A stretch of DNA of 40,417 nt, taken from NCBI GenBank assembly GCA_020720385.1, contig DYOR01000014.1, forward strand, positions 1 to 40,417, written 5' to 3'. Each line of letters starts with the position of its first letter. Position 1 is the first letter of the stretch. Source of the DNA: Rubrivivax sp. GTDB taxonomy: Bacteria > Pseudomonadota > Gammaproteobacteria > Burkholderiales > Burkholderiaceae_C. The notes under the pieces are model-generated. The model worked only from the letters and a program-made list of their open reading frames with translations, ran no database searches and was not told the origin of the DNA. Positions 17,766 to 26,747 of this stretch are shown in pieces. The position numbers and the translations under genes were made by a program.

Positions 17766-18653
17766 CTATCGACCTAGGGGTGGCGCCAGCCGCTGCAGCA
17801 CCAGGGTGGCCAGGCCCGAGCGCTGCTGCAGCTGCTGTGCGGCGGCCAGCGCCGCCTCGCGCGTGGCAAAAGGCCCGGCCTGCACGCGCAGCAGGCCCGC
17901 CTCCTCGAGCACCGCCACGCCGGGCAGACCCTCGGCCTCGCGCAGCGCGCGCTGCTGCAACTGCACGGCACCCTCGCGCTGGCGAAAGGCACCCAGCTGC
18001 AGCCAGAAGCCCGCCTCGGCCTGCGGGCGTTCACCCGGCGCGGGGTCGTCGGCGGGCAGCCCCGGGGTCGGCGCCAGGCTCGCCAGCGCTCGCGGCGTCA
18101 GGCCGGCACGGATCTCGCCGTGCGTGAGGCGGCGCACTTCCACCGGCGCCACGCCGCGCAGCACGCCGAGCTTGAGCGCGGCGGTGTAGCTCAGGTCGAT
18201 GACGCGGCCCTCGGCGAAGGGGCCGCGGTCGTTGATGCGCACGATCACCTCGCGCCCGTTGGCCGGGTTGCGCACGCGCGCATAGCTCGGGATCGGCATG
18301 GTCTTGTGCGCCGCCGTCATCGCGTACATGTCGTAGGGCTCGCCGCTGGAGGTAGGCAGGCCGTGAAACTTGCGTCCGTACCACGAGGCGCCGCCGCGCT
18401 CGGCCCAGGGCAGGTCGGCGCTCATCGGCACGTAGCGCTGGCCGAACACCTCGTAGGGCTTGTTGGGGCCACCCACGCGCAGCGGCTCGACGCGCGGCTC
18501 GGCATCGGGCACCTGCTCCAGGTCGGCCGGCGGGCGCAGCGGCGGGCCGTCCGCTCCGGCCGGCGCACGCGGGCGGCTGGCGCAGCCGCCCAGCGCCAGG
18601 GCGACGAGCAGGACGGATGCGAGCAGCGCGTTGAGATGACGCAGGCGGTTCAA
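17766..18653 (-). CDS. rlpA: RlpA-type septal ring lytic transglycosylase lipoprotein
   Basis: The 295-residue lipoprotein has a lipobox LGGC with C24 as the acylated residue. The double-psi beta-barrel RlpA domain spans about 86-175: GGASWYGRKFHG, SSGEPYDMYAMTAAHKTMP with E105 and H116, INDRGPF with D142, and VIDLSYTAA. A C-terminal SPOR domain spans about 215-293 (FWLQLGAFRQREGAVQLQQ). In Pseudomonas RlpA cleaves naked glycan strands at the septum and SPOR targets it there. The start is TTG 18653: a TGA lies three codons upstream and no ATG fits before the signal peptide; GGTGA is 6-7 bases upstream. It is followed 62 bases later by the CHAT gene and diverges from ppk2. Confidence 0.93.
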   Translation of the reverse strand: MNRLRHLNALLASVLLVALALGGCASRPRAPAGADGPPLRPPADLEQVPDAEPRVEPLRVGGPNKPYEVFGQRYVPMSADLPWAERGGASWYGRKFHGLPTSSGEPYDMYAMTAAHKTMPIPSYARVRNPANGREVIVRINDRGPFAEGRVIDLSYTAALKLGVLRGVAPVEVRRLTHGEIRAGLTPRALASLAPTPGLPADDPAPGERPQAEAGFWLQLGAFRQREGAVQLQQRALREAEGLPGVAVLEEAGLLRVQAGPFATREAALAAAQQLQQRSGLATLVLQRLAPPLGR

Positions 18654-18790
18654 GCGCGATCACCGAGGGAACGGACAAGCGAGTGTAGTCAGCGTGAACC
18701 CCAGCGTGACGGCAGGAGACTTGCGCTTTTCCCCGTGGCTCGGCGATCGTGGGCTAATCTCGCATGCTCTGTGTTCCTGGAGAGGTCGAC

Positions 18791-19981
18791 ATGGCGAGAA
18801 CCCCCGCAACCCCCCGGGCCAGCGCGCCCGCACGCAAGGCCGCCGCACGCAGCCAGGCGCCGGCCCCGGCGCGCGCCCGGCCCGCGCTGCGTGCGGTGGA
18901 GCAGGGCGATGTCCTGCCCCATGCCAGCGCGCGCACGGCCGAGGCCGACCGCGTGGCGCGGCGCACGAGCACCGCGCAGACGGTGCGCCAGGAGGTCACC
19001 GTGGACCTCCTGGCCAAGGCCGGGAGCGGCGAGCCGGCCAACGAGGTGGTGCGCCAGCTGCACGCCCTCGTCGCCGGCGCTTCGCCCGACGAAGTCAAGG
19101 CCCTGCGGCGCAGCCTGTTCAAGCGCGAGGAGACCGGGGCGGTGGTCGACGTCGACGCCGAGCTCAGCCCGGGCTGGCGCGAAGGCGCCTACCCCTACAA
19201 GAACCTGCTCTCGCGCAAGAGCTACGAGCGGCAGAAGTACCGCCTGCAGGTGGAACTGCTCAAGCTGCAGGCCTGGGTCAAGGAGACCGGCCAGCGCGTG
19301 GTCATCCTCTTCGAGGGGCGCGACGCCGCGGGCAAGGGCGGCGCCATCAAGCGTTTCACCGAGCACCTCAACCCGCGCGGCGCGCGTGTCGTGGCGCTGG
19401 AAAAACCCAGCGAGGTCGAGCGCGGCCAGTGGTACTTCCAGCGCTACATCGCGCACCTGCCCACGCGCGGCGAGATCGTCATGTTCGACCGCAGCTGGTA
19501 CAACCGCTCGGGCGTCGAGCGCGTGATGGGCTTTTGCAGCGAGGCCGAGTACGACGAGTACCTGCGCCAGGCGCCCGAATTCGAGCGCCAGCTGGTGCGC
19601 TCGGGCGTGCACCTCTTCAAGTTCTGGTTCTCGGTGAGCCGCGAGGAACAGCGCCGGCGCTTCAAGGAGCGCAAGGGCCACCCGCTGAAGCAGTGGAAGC
19701 TGAGCCCCATCGACGTCGCCTCGCTCGACAAGTGGGACGACTACACGCGCGCCAAGGAGGCCATGTTCATCCACTGCGACACCTCCGATGCGCCGTGGAC
19801 GGTGATCAAGTCCGACTGCAAGAAACGCGCACGGCTCAACGCCATGCGCTACCTGTTGCACCGCGTGCCCTACGCGCACCGCGACCCGGCCACGATCGGC
19901 GCGGTGGACCCGCTCATCGTCGGCCGTCCGTCGCTCGTGCCCAGCGTGGGCGACGACCAGCTCGCCAGTGGCCACGGCTGA
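18791..19981 (+). CDS. ppk2: Polyphosphate kinase 2
   Basis: The 396-residue one-domain PPK2 uses polyphosphate to phosphorylate nucleoside diphosphates (or makes polyphosphate in reverse). Walker A is GRDAAGKGG (176-184), and the lid/Walker B region DRSWYNRSGVERVMGF starts at 233. The flanking AYPYKNLLSRKSYERQKYRL and the C-terminal RARLNAMRYLLHRVPY are family signatures; it resembles class I. The first 60 residues are low-complexity Ala/Arg/Pro and probably disordered. ATG 18791 follows GGAGAGG (18779-18785). An earlier in-frame ATG at 18764 lacks such a site. TAATCT at 18755-18760 could be the -10. The nitroreductase gene begins 10 bases after the stop, so the pair is co-transcribed. Confidence 0.95.
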   Translation: MARTPATPRASAPARKAAARSQAPAPARARPALRAVEQGDVLPHASARTAEADRVARRTSTAQTVRQEVTVDLLAKAGSGEPANEVVRQLHALVAGASPDEVKALRRSLFKREETGAVVDVDAELSPGWREGAYPYKNLLSRKSYERQKYRLQVELLKLQAWVKETGQRVVILFEGRDAAGKGGAIKRFTEHLNPRGARVVALEKPSEVERGQWYFQRYIAHLPTRGEIVMFDRSWYNRSGVERVMGFCSEAEYDEYLRQAPEFERQLVRSGVHLFKFWFSVSREEQRRRFKERKGHPLKQWKLSPIDVASLDKWDDYTRAKEAMFIHCDTSDAPWTVIKSDCKKRARLNAMRYLLHRVPYAHRDPATIGAVDPLIVGRPSLVPSVGDDQLASGHG

Positions 19982-19991
19982 GGAGGCGGCG

Positions 19992-20585
19992 ATGAGCGAG
20001 CCCTGGCCCACGGCGTGGGAGAACACCCAGCTTCTCATCACCTCGCGGCACAACGTCTCGCCCAGGCGGCTCGTCGAGCCCGGCCCGGACGCGCAGGAGC
20101 TGCACTCGCTGCTCGCCCTGGCCGCGGCCGCGCCGGACCACCAGCAGCTCAGGCCCTGGCGCTTCGTCATCGTGCCGGCGGCCAGGCGCCCCGAGCTGGG
20201 CGAGGTCTTCGCGCTGGCGCTGGCCGACCGCGACGCCAGCGCCACGGCGCCGCAGATGGAGCAGGCGCGCGAGAAGGCGCTGCGCGCGCCGCTGCTCATG
20301 GTCGCGGTGGCCTGCCTGGGCCCGCGCGAGCCCGACGTGCCGGCGCTCGAGCGCATGGTCTCGCTCGGCGCGGCGATCCAGAACATCGCCCTGGGCGCCC
20401 ACGCCCTGGGCTACGGCTGCGGACTGACCAGCGGCCAGGCCCTGTCCTCGCCGCGCCTGGCCGAACTGCTGGCGCTGGGCCCGGGCGAGACCGCCGTGTG
20501 CTGCATCAACCTGGGCACGGTGAGCAAGCACAAGGCCGCGTCGACGACGCGGCCCGAGCCGGGCGACTTCACGACGACGTTGTAG
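19992..20585 (+). CDS. Nitroreductase family protein (FMN-dependent)
   Basis: The 197-residue protein is of the NADH/NAD(P)H:FMN nitroreductase family, closest in look to the short YdjA-like group. Motifs include LITSRHNVSPRRLVEP near 15-30 (FMN phosphate-binding arginines), AAAAPDHQQLRPWRFVIV near 45-62, and SLGAAIQNIALGAHALGYGC near 125-144 (second FMN face). It is probably a homodimeric cytoplasmic flavoprotein; the substrate is unknown. ATG 19992 has AGGAGG at 19981-19986, which overlaps the ppk2 stop, so I prefer it to the ATG eight codons earlier. It is the last gene of the ppk2 unit and is followed by hairpins. Confidence 0.92.
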   Translation: MSEPWPTAWENTQLLITSRHNVSPRRLVEPGPDAQELHSLLALAAAAPDHQQLRPWRFVIVPAARRPELGEVFALALADRDASATAPQMEQAREKALRAPLLMVAVACLGPREPDVPALERMVSLGAAIQNIALGAHALGYGCGLTSGQALSSPRLAELLALGPGETAVCCINLGTVSKHKAASTTRPEPGDFTTTL

Positions 20586-20600
20586 CGGACCGACCGCTCG

Positions 20601-20643
20601 AGCAAATGTGGCTCCGCCACTTTGCTTGAACCCCCCGCGGGGG
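20601..20643. terminator. Two adjacent hairpins between convergent genes
   Basis: The first hairpin pairs AGCAAA(T)GTGGC (20601-20612) with GCCACTTTGCT (20616-20626) around TCC, 11 pairs with one bulged base. The second is the perfect palindrome CCCCCGCGGGGG at 20632-20643. They sit between the ends of the nitroreductase gene and the efflux outer-membrane gene and could terminate both, though no T-tract follows. The shape is that of a dispersed intergenic repeat. Confidence 0.5.
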
Positions 20644-20674
20644 CGGGCAGGGCGCAGCCCGGCCCCGGGGGCGC

Positions 20675-22102
20675 TCAGCGGCTGGCCGCCTGCGCCGGCG
20701 CGGCGTCCCAGCCGCCGCCGAGCACCTTGTACAGCGTGACGCGGTTCTGCAGCTGCGCCAGCTGCGCTTGCAGGACGGCCTGCTGCGCGGCGAAGAGCGA
20801 GCGCTGGGCGTCGAGCAGATCGAGCAGGCTCGCCGCGCCATGGCGGTAGCGCAGCTCGACGAGCCGGGCGCGCTCGCCTTCGGCCTGCGCCTGCGCCTGC
20901 TGCGCGCGCAGCTGCTCGCCCCAGGTGCTGCGCCCGGCCAGGGCGTCGGCGACTTCGCGGAAGGCCGTCTGCACCGCCTTGTCGTACTGCGCCACGGCGA
21001 TCTCGCGTGCCACCTGCGCGGCGTCGAGGTTGGCGCGGTTGCGGCCGGCGTCGAAGATCGGCAGCACGAGCTGCGGCGCGAAGGTCCAGCCCCAGGAGCC
21101 GGACTTGAACAGGCCCGAGAGTTCCGTGCTCGCGCTGCCCGCGCTGCCGGTGAGGGTGATGCGCGGGAAAAAGGCCGCCCGCGCCGCGCCGATGTGGGCG
21201 CTGGCGGCCACCAGCTGCTGCTCGGCCTGGCGGATGTCGGGGCGGCGCTCGAGCAGGTCCGCCGGCAGCCCCGCGGCGAGCTCGGGGCCCAGCGACAGGC
21301 TCGCCAGGCGGGGTATCGCATCAGTCGCGCCAGCGGCCACGGAGGCGGTGGCCCCGGTGCCCACGAGCTGGACCAGGGCGTGGGCGTCGGTGGCGCGCTG
21401 GCGCTGCTGCTGGGCCCGCGCCACGCGAGCCGCTTCCACCAGCGAACGGGCCTGCTGCGCCTCGAGCGCGGAGGCCGCGCCGTGCTCGAACTTGAGCCTC
21501 GTCAGGGCCAGCGACTCCTCGCGCGTGCGCAGCGTCTGGCCGATCAAATCCAGCGCCTCGTCGTCCGCGCGCAGGGCGAGCCAGGTACTGGCCACGGCAG
21601 CGACGAGGCCGATGTGCACGGTCTTGCGCGCCTCCTCGCTGGCCAGGAGCTGGGCCCGTGCGGCGTCGGAGAGGTTCTTCACGCGGCCGAAGAAGTCGAG
21701 CTCGTAGGCCGTCACGCCCAGCCCGGCGGTGTAGACGTTGGGGCTCGCCGACGTGGGCTCGCTGCGCACCGTGCCCGCGCCGGCGGCGTTGACGCCGGGC
21801 AGTGCATCGGCGCGGCGCAATTGCAGCTGCGCGCGCGCCTGCTCGATGTTGAGCACGGCGATGCGCAGGTCGCGGTTGTTCGCCAGCGCCGTCTCGATCA
21901 GCTGGCGCAGCCCCGCGTCGGTGAAGACGCTGCGCCAGTCGGTGTCGGTCGCCACCGCGCCGCCGGTCGGCGGCGCGCCCGGGAAGATCGCCGGCGTGGG
22001 CAGCGCCGGCCGCTGGTGCGGCGGGGCAAGCGATGCGCAGCCTGCGAGCAGCAGCGCCGCCGCACAGGCCGCCGCGGTGCGGCAGGTCGATGCGGCGCTC
22101 AT
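20675..22102 (-). CDS. NodT/OprM-type efflux outer-membrane lipoprotein
   Basis: The 475-residue lipoprotein has a lipobox LLAGC with C22. Two OEP repeats of the TolC fold follow: ALANNRDLRIAVLNIEQARA near residue 68 and DLLERRPDIRQAEQQLVAAS near 275, ending with LVELRYRHGAASLLDLLDAQ and LQNRVTLYKVLGGGW. It forms the trimeric outer-membrane channel and periplasmic tunnel of an RND pump. The start ATG overlaps the pump stop in an ATGA arrangement (22099-22102), so translation is coupled. It is the last gene of the adaptor-pump-channel operon. Confidence 0.96.
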   Translation of the reverse strand: MSAASTCRTAAACAAALLLAGCASLAPPHQRPALPTPAIFPGAPPTGGAVATDTDWRSVFTDAGLRQLIETALANNRDLRIAVLNIEQARAQLQLRRADALPGVNAAGAGTVRSEPTSASPNVYTAGLGVTAYELDFFGRVKNLSDAARAQLLASEEARKTVHIGLVAAVASTWLALRADDEALDLIGQTLRTREESLALTRLKFEHGAASALEAQQARSLVEAARVARAQQQRQRATDAHALVQLVGTGATASVAAGATDAIPRLASLSLGPELAAGLPADLLERRPDIRQAEQQLVAASAHIGAARAAFFPRITLTGSAGSASTELSGLFKSGSWGWTFAPQLVLPIFDAGRNRANLDAAQVAREIAVAQYDKAVQTAFREVADALAGRSTWGEQLRAQQAQAQAEGERARLVELRYRHGAASLLDLLDAQRSLFAAQQAVLQAQLAQLQNRVTLYKVLGGGWDAAPAQAASR

Positions 22103-25100
22103 GGCTGGTCCTCCCCGGTGCCGTGGGCGGCATCGGCCACGGCCTCGTGCGCGTAGATCTGGCGCTGTCGCTCGCTGCCCCTGAAGAGCGTGCGGATGAG
22201 AACGAAGAAGATGGGCACGAAGAACACGCCCAGGGCGGTGGCGCTGGCCATGCCGGCCATCACGCCGGTGCCGATGGCGTGCTGGCTGGCCGAGCCCGCG
22301 CCCGCGGCGATGACCAGCGGCAGCACGCCCAGGATGAAGGCCAGCGAGGTCATGAGGATGGGCCTGAAGCGCAGATGGCAGGCGGCCAGCGCGGCCTCCA
22401 CCAGCCCGCGGCCCTGGGCTTGCAGGTCCTTGGCGAACTCGATGATGAGCACCGCGTTCTTCGCCCCCAGGCCGATGATGGTGATGACGCCGATCTTGAA
22501 GTAGATGTCGTTGGCCAGGCCGCGGAACTGCGCACCCAGCAGCGCGCCGAGCACGCCCAGCGGCACCACCAGCAGCACCGCCAGCGGGATGCTCCAGCTC
22601 TCGTAGAGCGCGGCCAGGGCGAGGAAGACGGCGAGCAGGGCGAAGCCCACGAGGACGAGGATCGTCGAGCCGGCGAGCTTCTCCTCGCGCGACTGGCCGG
22701 TCCACTCGAACGCGAAACCCGCCGGCAGCTGCGTCGCCAGGCGCTCCATCTCGTCCATCGCCTCGCCGGTGCTGCGGCCGGGTGCGGCGTCGCCGGCGAT
22801 GCGCATCGTCGGGTAGCCGTTGTAGCGCACCGTCTGCACCGGGCCGGTGATCCAGTGCGTGCGCGCGAAGGCCGAGAGCGGCACGGCCTGGCCCCTGGCG
22901 TTGATGGCGTTGATGCGCAGCAGGTCGTCGGGCTGCATGCGCGCGGGCGCATCGGCCTGCACGATGACGCGCTGCAGGCGGCCGGCGTTGGGGAAGTCGT
23001 TGACGTAGGCCGAACCGAAGGCCGTCGACACGGCGGCGTTGATGGCGTCGAAGCCCACGCCCAGCGCGCTGGCCTGGTCGCGGTCGATGTCCAGCTGCAG
23101 CTGCGCGGTGTCTTCCAGGCCGTCGGGGCGCACGCCGGCGAGCACCGGGCTTTGCGCCGCCAGGCCCAGCATCTGGTTGCGCGCCGCGAGCAGCGCCTCG
23201 TGGCCCTTGCCGCCGCGGTCCTGCAGGCGCAAGGTGAAGCCCGTGCTGCGCCCGAGCTCGGGGATGGGCGGCGGGCTGAGCGCGAAGATGAAGGCGTCGC
23301 GCACGCCCTGCAAGGCGCCGGTGGCGCGGCCGGCGATGCCTTGCGCGCCGTGGGCCTCGCCCTTGCGCTCGGACCAGTCCTTGAGCGTGATGAAGGCCAG
23401 GCCGGCGTTCTGCCCCACGCCGGAGAAGCTGAAGCCGAGCACGCTGACCATGCTCTGCACTTCGGGCTGTTGCAGCATGAAGCCTTCCACCTGTTTCATC
23501 ACCTCGGTGGTGCGCACCACCGTCGCGCCGGGGGGCAGCTGCACGTTGGCGAGCACGTAGCCCTGGTCCTCGTTGGGCATGAACGAGGACGGCAGCCGCG
23601 TCACCAGCCAGGCCACCGCTGCGACGATGGCGACGTAGATCACGAGGTAGCGCGCCGCGCGGCGCAGCAATCGCGCCACGAGGCCCTCGTAGCCCTTGGC
23701 GGTGCGCGCGAAGCCGCGGTTGAACCAGCCGAAGAAGCCGCTCTTGGCATGGTGGTGGCCGGCCTGCACTGGCTCGAGCAGGTGCGCGCACAGCGCCGGC
23801 GTGAGCGACAGCGCCATGAAGGCCGAGAAGCCGATCGACGCCACCATGACCACCGAGAACTGGCGGTAGATGTTGCCCACCGCACCGGAGAAGAAGGCCA
23901 GCGGCACGAACACCGAGATGAGCACCACCGTCACGCCGATGATCGCCCCGGAGATCTGCCCCATGGCCTTGCGCGCCGCCTGCAGCGGCGGCAGGCCTTC
24001 CTCGCTCATGATGCGCTCGACGTTCTCCACCACGATGATGGCGTCGTCGACGACGATGCCGATCACCAGCACCATGCCGAACATGGTGAGCACGTTGATG
24101 GAGAAGCCCAGCGCGTGCAGCACGGCGAAGGTGCCGAGCAGCGCCACCGGCACGACGATGGTCGGGATCACCGTGTAGCGGAAGTTCTGCAGGAACAGGT
24201 ACATCACCAGGAACACCAGCGCCACGGCTTCGACCAGGGTCTCGACCACCTGGCGGATGGAGATGTCGATGAAGCGCGAGCTGTCGAAGGGGATGGCCCA
24301 CTTCACCCCGGCAGGAAAGTAGCGCTGCAGCTCGCCCATGCGCGCGCGGATGGCCTGCGCCGTGGCCAGCGCATTGCCGGTGGCCGAGAGCTGCACGCCG
24401 ATGCCGGTGGAGGGCTTGCCGTTGAGCCGCGCCGAGGTGCCGTAGCTCTGCCCGCCGATCTCGATGCGCGCCACGTCGCGCAGGCGCACGCTGGAGCCGT
24501 CCGTCTGGGCGCGCAGCACGATGGAGCCGAACTGCTCCACCGAGGTGAGCTGGCCCGGCACCACCACCGTGGCGGCAATGCCCTGGCCGGGCACCTGCGG
24601 CAGGTCACCCAGGGTGCCCGAAGCCACCTGTGCGTTCTGCGCGCGGATGGCGTTGCTCACGTCGCTGGCCGAGAGCTTGTAGCCCACGAGCTTGGCCGGG
24701 TCGATCCAGATGCGCATGGCGCGCTCGGTGCCGAAGAGCTGCGCCGTGCCCACGCCGTTGATGCGCTGGATCTCGGGCAGCACGTTGCGCGAGGCGAAGT
24801 CGCCCAGGGCGATGGGGTCGAGCCTGGGGTCGTCGGACGAGAGGATGAGGAAGAGGAGGAAGTTCGAACGCGCCTTGTCCACGCGCACGCCCTGTTGCGT
24901 CACCGCCTGCGGCAGGCGCGGTGTGGCGCGGCCCAGGCGGTTCTGCACGTCGACCTGGGCCAGGTCGGGATTCGTGCCGGTTTCGAAGGTCAGGGTGATG
25001 CTGCCGCTGCCATCGGCCTGACTCACGGACTCGGTGTAGATGAGTCCCGGCGAGCCGTTCATCTCGCGCTCGATGACGCTGATCACGCTGTCCTCCAGCG

Positions 25101-25266
25101 TCTGCGCGGCGGCGCCGGGGTAGGCCACCGAGACGACGATCGAGGGCGGCGCCACGGGCGGGTATTGCGAGACCGGCAGCTGGGTGATGGCGACGATGCC
25201 CAGCACGCTGATGAAGAGCGCGATGACCCAGGCGAAGATCGGGCGGTCGATGAAGAAGCGGGCCAT
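22099..25266 (-). CDS. RND efflux pump inner-membrane transporter (HAE1/AcrB type)
   Basis: The 1055-residue AcrB-like proton antiporter starts MARFFIDRPIFAWVIALFIS, the canonical first helix. The proton-relay aspartates are present in VIGIVVDDAIIVVENVERIM (near residue 405) and the relay lysine in GLGAKNAVLIIEFA (near 940). Porter-domain landmarks include QLPVSQYPPVAPPSIVVSV and GSITLTFETGTNPD. It would export hydrophobic and amphiphilic drugs or solvents from the periplasm. I start at 25266 from homology; an in-frame start 14 codons earlier would give an unusual extension. An adaptor gene precedes it by 118 bases and the channel gene overlaps its end. No local regulator is seen next to the operon. 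Confidence 0.96.
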   Translation of the reverse strand: MARFFIDRPIFAWVIALFISVLGIVAITQLPVSQYPPVAPPSIVVSVAYPGAAAQTLEDSVISVIEREMNGSPGLIYTESVSQADGSGSITLTFETGTNPDLAQVDVQNRLGRATPRLPQAVTQQGVRVDKARSNFLLFLILSSDDPRLDPIALGDFASRNVLPEIQRINGVGTAQLFGTERAMRIWIDPAKLVGYKLSASDVSNAIRAQNAQVASGTLGDLPQVPGQGIAATVVVPGQLTSVEQFGSIVLRAQTDGSSVRLRDVARIEIGGQSYGTSARLNGKPSTGIGVQLSATGNALATAQAIRARMGELQRYFPAGVKWAIPFDSSRFIDISIRQVVETLVEAVALVFLVMYLFLQNFRYTVIPTIVVPVALLGTFAVLHALGFSINVLTMFGMVLVIGIVVDDAIIVVENVERIMSEEGLPPLQAARKAMGQISGAIIGVTVVLISVFVPLAFFSGAVGNIYRQFSVVMVASIGFSAFMALSLTPALCAHLLEPVQAGHHHAKSGFFGWFNRGFARTAKGYEGLVARLLRRAARYLVIYVAIVAAVAWLVTRLPSSFMPNEDQGYVLANVQLPPGATVVRTTEVMKQVEGFMLQQPEVQSMVSVLGFSFSGVGQNAGLAFITLKDWSERKGEAHGAQGIAGRATGALQGVRDAFIFALSPPPIPELGRSTGFTLRLQDRGGKGHEALLAARNQMLGLAAQSPVLAGVRPDGLEDTAQLQLDIDRDQASALGVGFDAINAAVSTAFGSAYVNDFPNAGRLQRVIVQADAPARMQPDDLLRINAINARGQAVPLSAFARTHWITGPVQTVRYNGYPTMRIAGDAAPGRSTGEAMDEMERLATQLPAGFAFEWTGQSREEKLAGSTILVLVGFALLAVFLALAALYESWSIPLAVLLVVPLGVLGALLGAQFRGLANDIYFKIGVITIIGLGAKNAVLIIEFAKDLQAQGRGLVEAALAACHLRFRPILMTSLAFILGVLPLVIAAGAGSASQHAIGTGVMAGMASATALGVFFVPIFFVLIRTLFRGSERQRQIYAHEAVADAAHGTGEDQP

Positions 25267-25384
25267 CTCAGTACCGCCCGGCCGTTCCGAAGGACCTTCG
25301 CGCCCCAAGGGCCACGAAGGGGCCCCTGGCGAGCCCTGGGGGCAGCGAACGAAGTGAGCTTGGGGGCTTCATTTCAGGCCCCGC
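25267..25384. repeat. Structured GC-rich element between adaptor and pump genes
   Basis: This 118-base spacer inside the operon contains several inverted repeats, for example GAAGG-A-CCTTC and GGGGCCCC, and the segment GCAGCGAACGAAGTGAGC. It has the look of a dispersed intergenic repeat common in Comamonadaceae-type genomes (remembered, not searched). It may tune expression between the two genes. Confidence 0.4.
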
Positions 25385-26617
25385 TCACGGGCGCGCGCCC
25401 GACGAAGCGGGGCCCGCGGCCGCCGCGCCTGCCGCGCTCCACGGCACCGGCTTCACCGGGCCGGGCCCGCGCAGCTTCTGGAACCCGTCGGCCACCACCT
25501 TCTCGCCGGGCTGGAGGCCTTCGAGCACGACCCACTGGTTGCCCCGGCCCGGGCCCACCTTCACCGGGCGTGGCGTGGGCACGCCGTCGGCGCCCACCAC
25601 GAGCACGCTGTCGCCCTGGCTCGAGCGCATCACCGCCTGCTGCGGCAGGAGCATGGCCGCGGGGGCCTGCGCCTGCGCCAGCCGCACGCGCACGTACTGC
25701 CCGGGCAGCAGCAGGCCGTCGGCATTGGGCACCTCGGCGCGCAGCGTGATCTGCCCGGAGGTGGCGTCCACCGTCAGGTCGGAGAAGAGCAGCCGGCCGG
25801 CGCGCGGCAGCTCGCTGCCGTCCTCGAGCACCACGTGCACGGCCGCCGCGGCCTCGCCGGCACTGCGCAGCTGCCTGCCGGCCAGCGCCTTGCGCAGGCG
25901 CAGCACGTCAGCGGCCGACTGCGTGAAGTTCACGTAGACCGTGCTCGTCTGCTGGATGGTGGCCAGGGGCGTGCCTTCGGCCTGGCCCACCAGCGCGCCT
26001 TCGGTGACCAGCGCGCGGCCGATGCGCCCGGCGATGGGGGCGCCGACGCGCGTGTAATCCAGGTTGATGCGCGCCGTGGTCACGGCGGCCTTGCCCGCCG
26101 CGACATCGGCCTGCGCCAGTTGCTGGGCCGCCTGGGCGCTGACGTATTCCTGCTGGCTGATGGCGTGGGCCTGCACCAGGGGTGCGTCGCGCTCGGCCTG
26201 CGCCGAGGCTTGCGCCAGGTTGGCCTGCGCCCTGGCGAGCGCAGCCTGCGCACCCTCGAGCGCCGCGCGGTAGGGCGCGGCGTCGATCTCGTAGAGCAAC
26301 TGCCCGGCCTTGACCTCGCTGCCCTCACGGAAGAGGCGCTTGAGGATGATGCCGTTGACGCGGGCGCGCACCTGGGCGATGCGCACCGCCTCCACACGCC
26401 CCGGCAGCTCGGTTTGCAGGGCCACTTCCTGCGGCGTCACCGTGACCACGCCCACTTCGGGCGGCGGCGGTGTGCCCGCGGCGGCGGGAGGGGTGTCCTT
26501 GGCGCCACAGGCCACCAGGGCCGCGGTGACGGCAGCGGTCAGGGCGGCCGTCATGACGCTGCGCGCAAGCACCCGGCGCCAGGCGCGCAGGCGACTCAGG
26601 GATTCACTTCGGGTCAC
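25385..26617 (-). CDS. RND efflux periplasmic adaptor (membrane-fusion lipoprotein)
   Basis: The 410-residue AcrA/MexA-type adaptor has a signal segment ending in lipobox LVAC with C37. The order is a beta-barrel/lipoyl first half (VEAVRIAQVRARVNGIILKR, GSEVKAGQLLYEIDAAPYRA), an alpha-hairpin (ALEGAQAALARAQANLAQAS to NLDYTRVGAPIAGRIGRALV), then barrel and membrane-proximal domains (PGQYVRVRLAQAQAPAAMLL). It bridges pump and outer-membrane channel. I chose the GTG at 26617 because GAGGA lies 7 bases upstream and the product begins directly with an n-region and signal helix. The upstream extension of 44 codons has no signal-peptide logic. First gene of the operon. Confidence 0.95.
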   Translation of the reverse strand: MTRSESLSRLRAWRRVLARSVMTAALTAAVTAALVACGAKDTPPAAAGTPPPPEVGVVTVTPQEVALQTELPGRVEAVRIAQVRARVNGIILKRLFREGSEVKAGQLLYEIDAAPYRAALEGAQAALARAQANLAQASAQAERDAPLVQAHAISQQEYVSAQAAQQLAQADVAAGKAAVTTARINLDYTRVGAPIAGRIGRALVTEGALVGQAEGTPLATIQQTSTVYVNFTQSAADVLRLRKALAGRQLRSAGEAAAAVHVVLEDGSELPRAGRLLFSDLTVDATSGQITLRAEVPNADGLLLPGQYVRVRLAQAQAPAAMLLPQQAVMRSSQGDSVLVVGADGVPTPRPVKVGPGRGNQWVVLEGLQPGEKVVADGFQKLRGPGPVKPVPWSAAGAAAAGPASSGARP

Positions 26618-26747
26618 GGGGCTGTCCTCGGCTGCGATGGTGGCGTGGGCCGCCCCACGCAAAGCCCGCAGCGTAGCCGCAATCCAGTTCACCCTGCGGC
26701 GCCGGGGCGTCGCCGGCCAGGTGCAATGCGGCACGGCCGGTGACGAC

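Noticed and set aside
12640-18189. 1849-codon open frame antisense to the CHAT gene and rlpA
   Set aside because: Its translation is low-complexity, rich in His, Gln, Arg, Gly and Val, with no domain. It mirrors a real gene with high third-position GC, which removes stops from the opposite strand.
22033-25749. 1238-codon open frame antisense to the RND operon
   Set aside because: Same composition effect; the opposite strand encodes a canonical AcrB-like pump with all relay residues.
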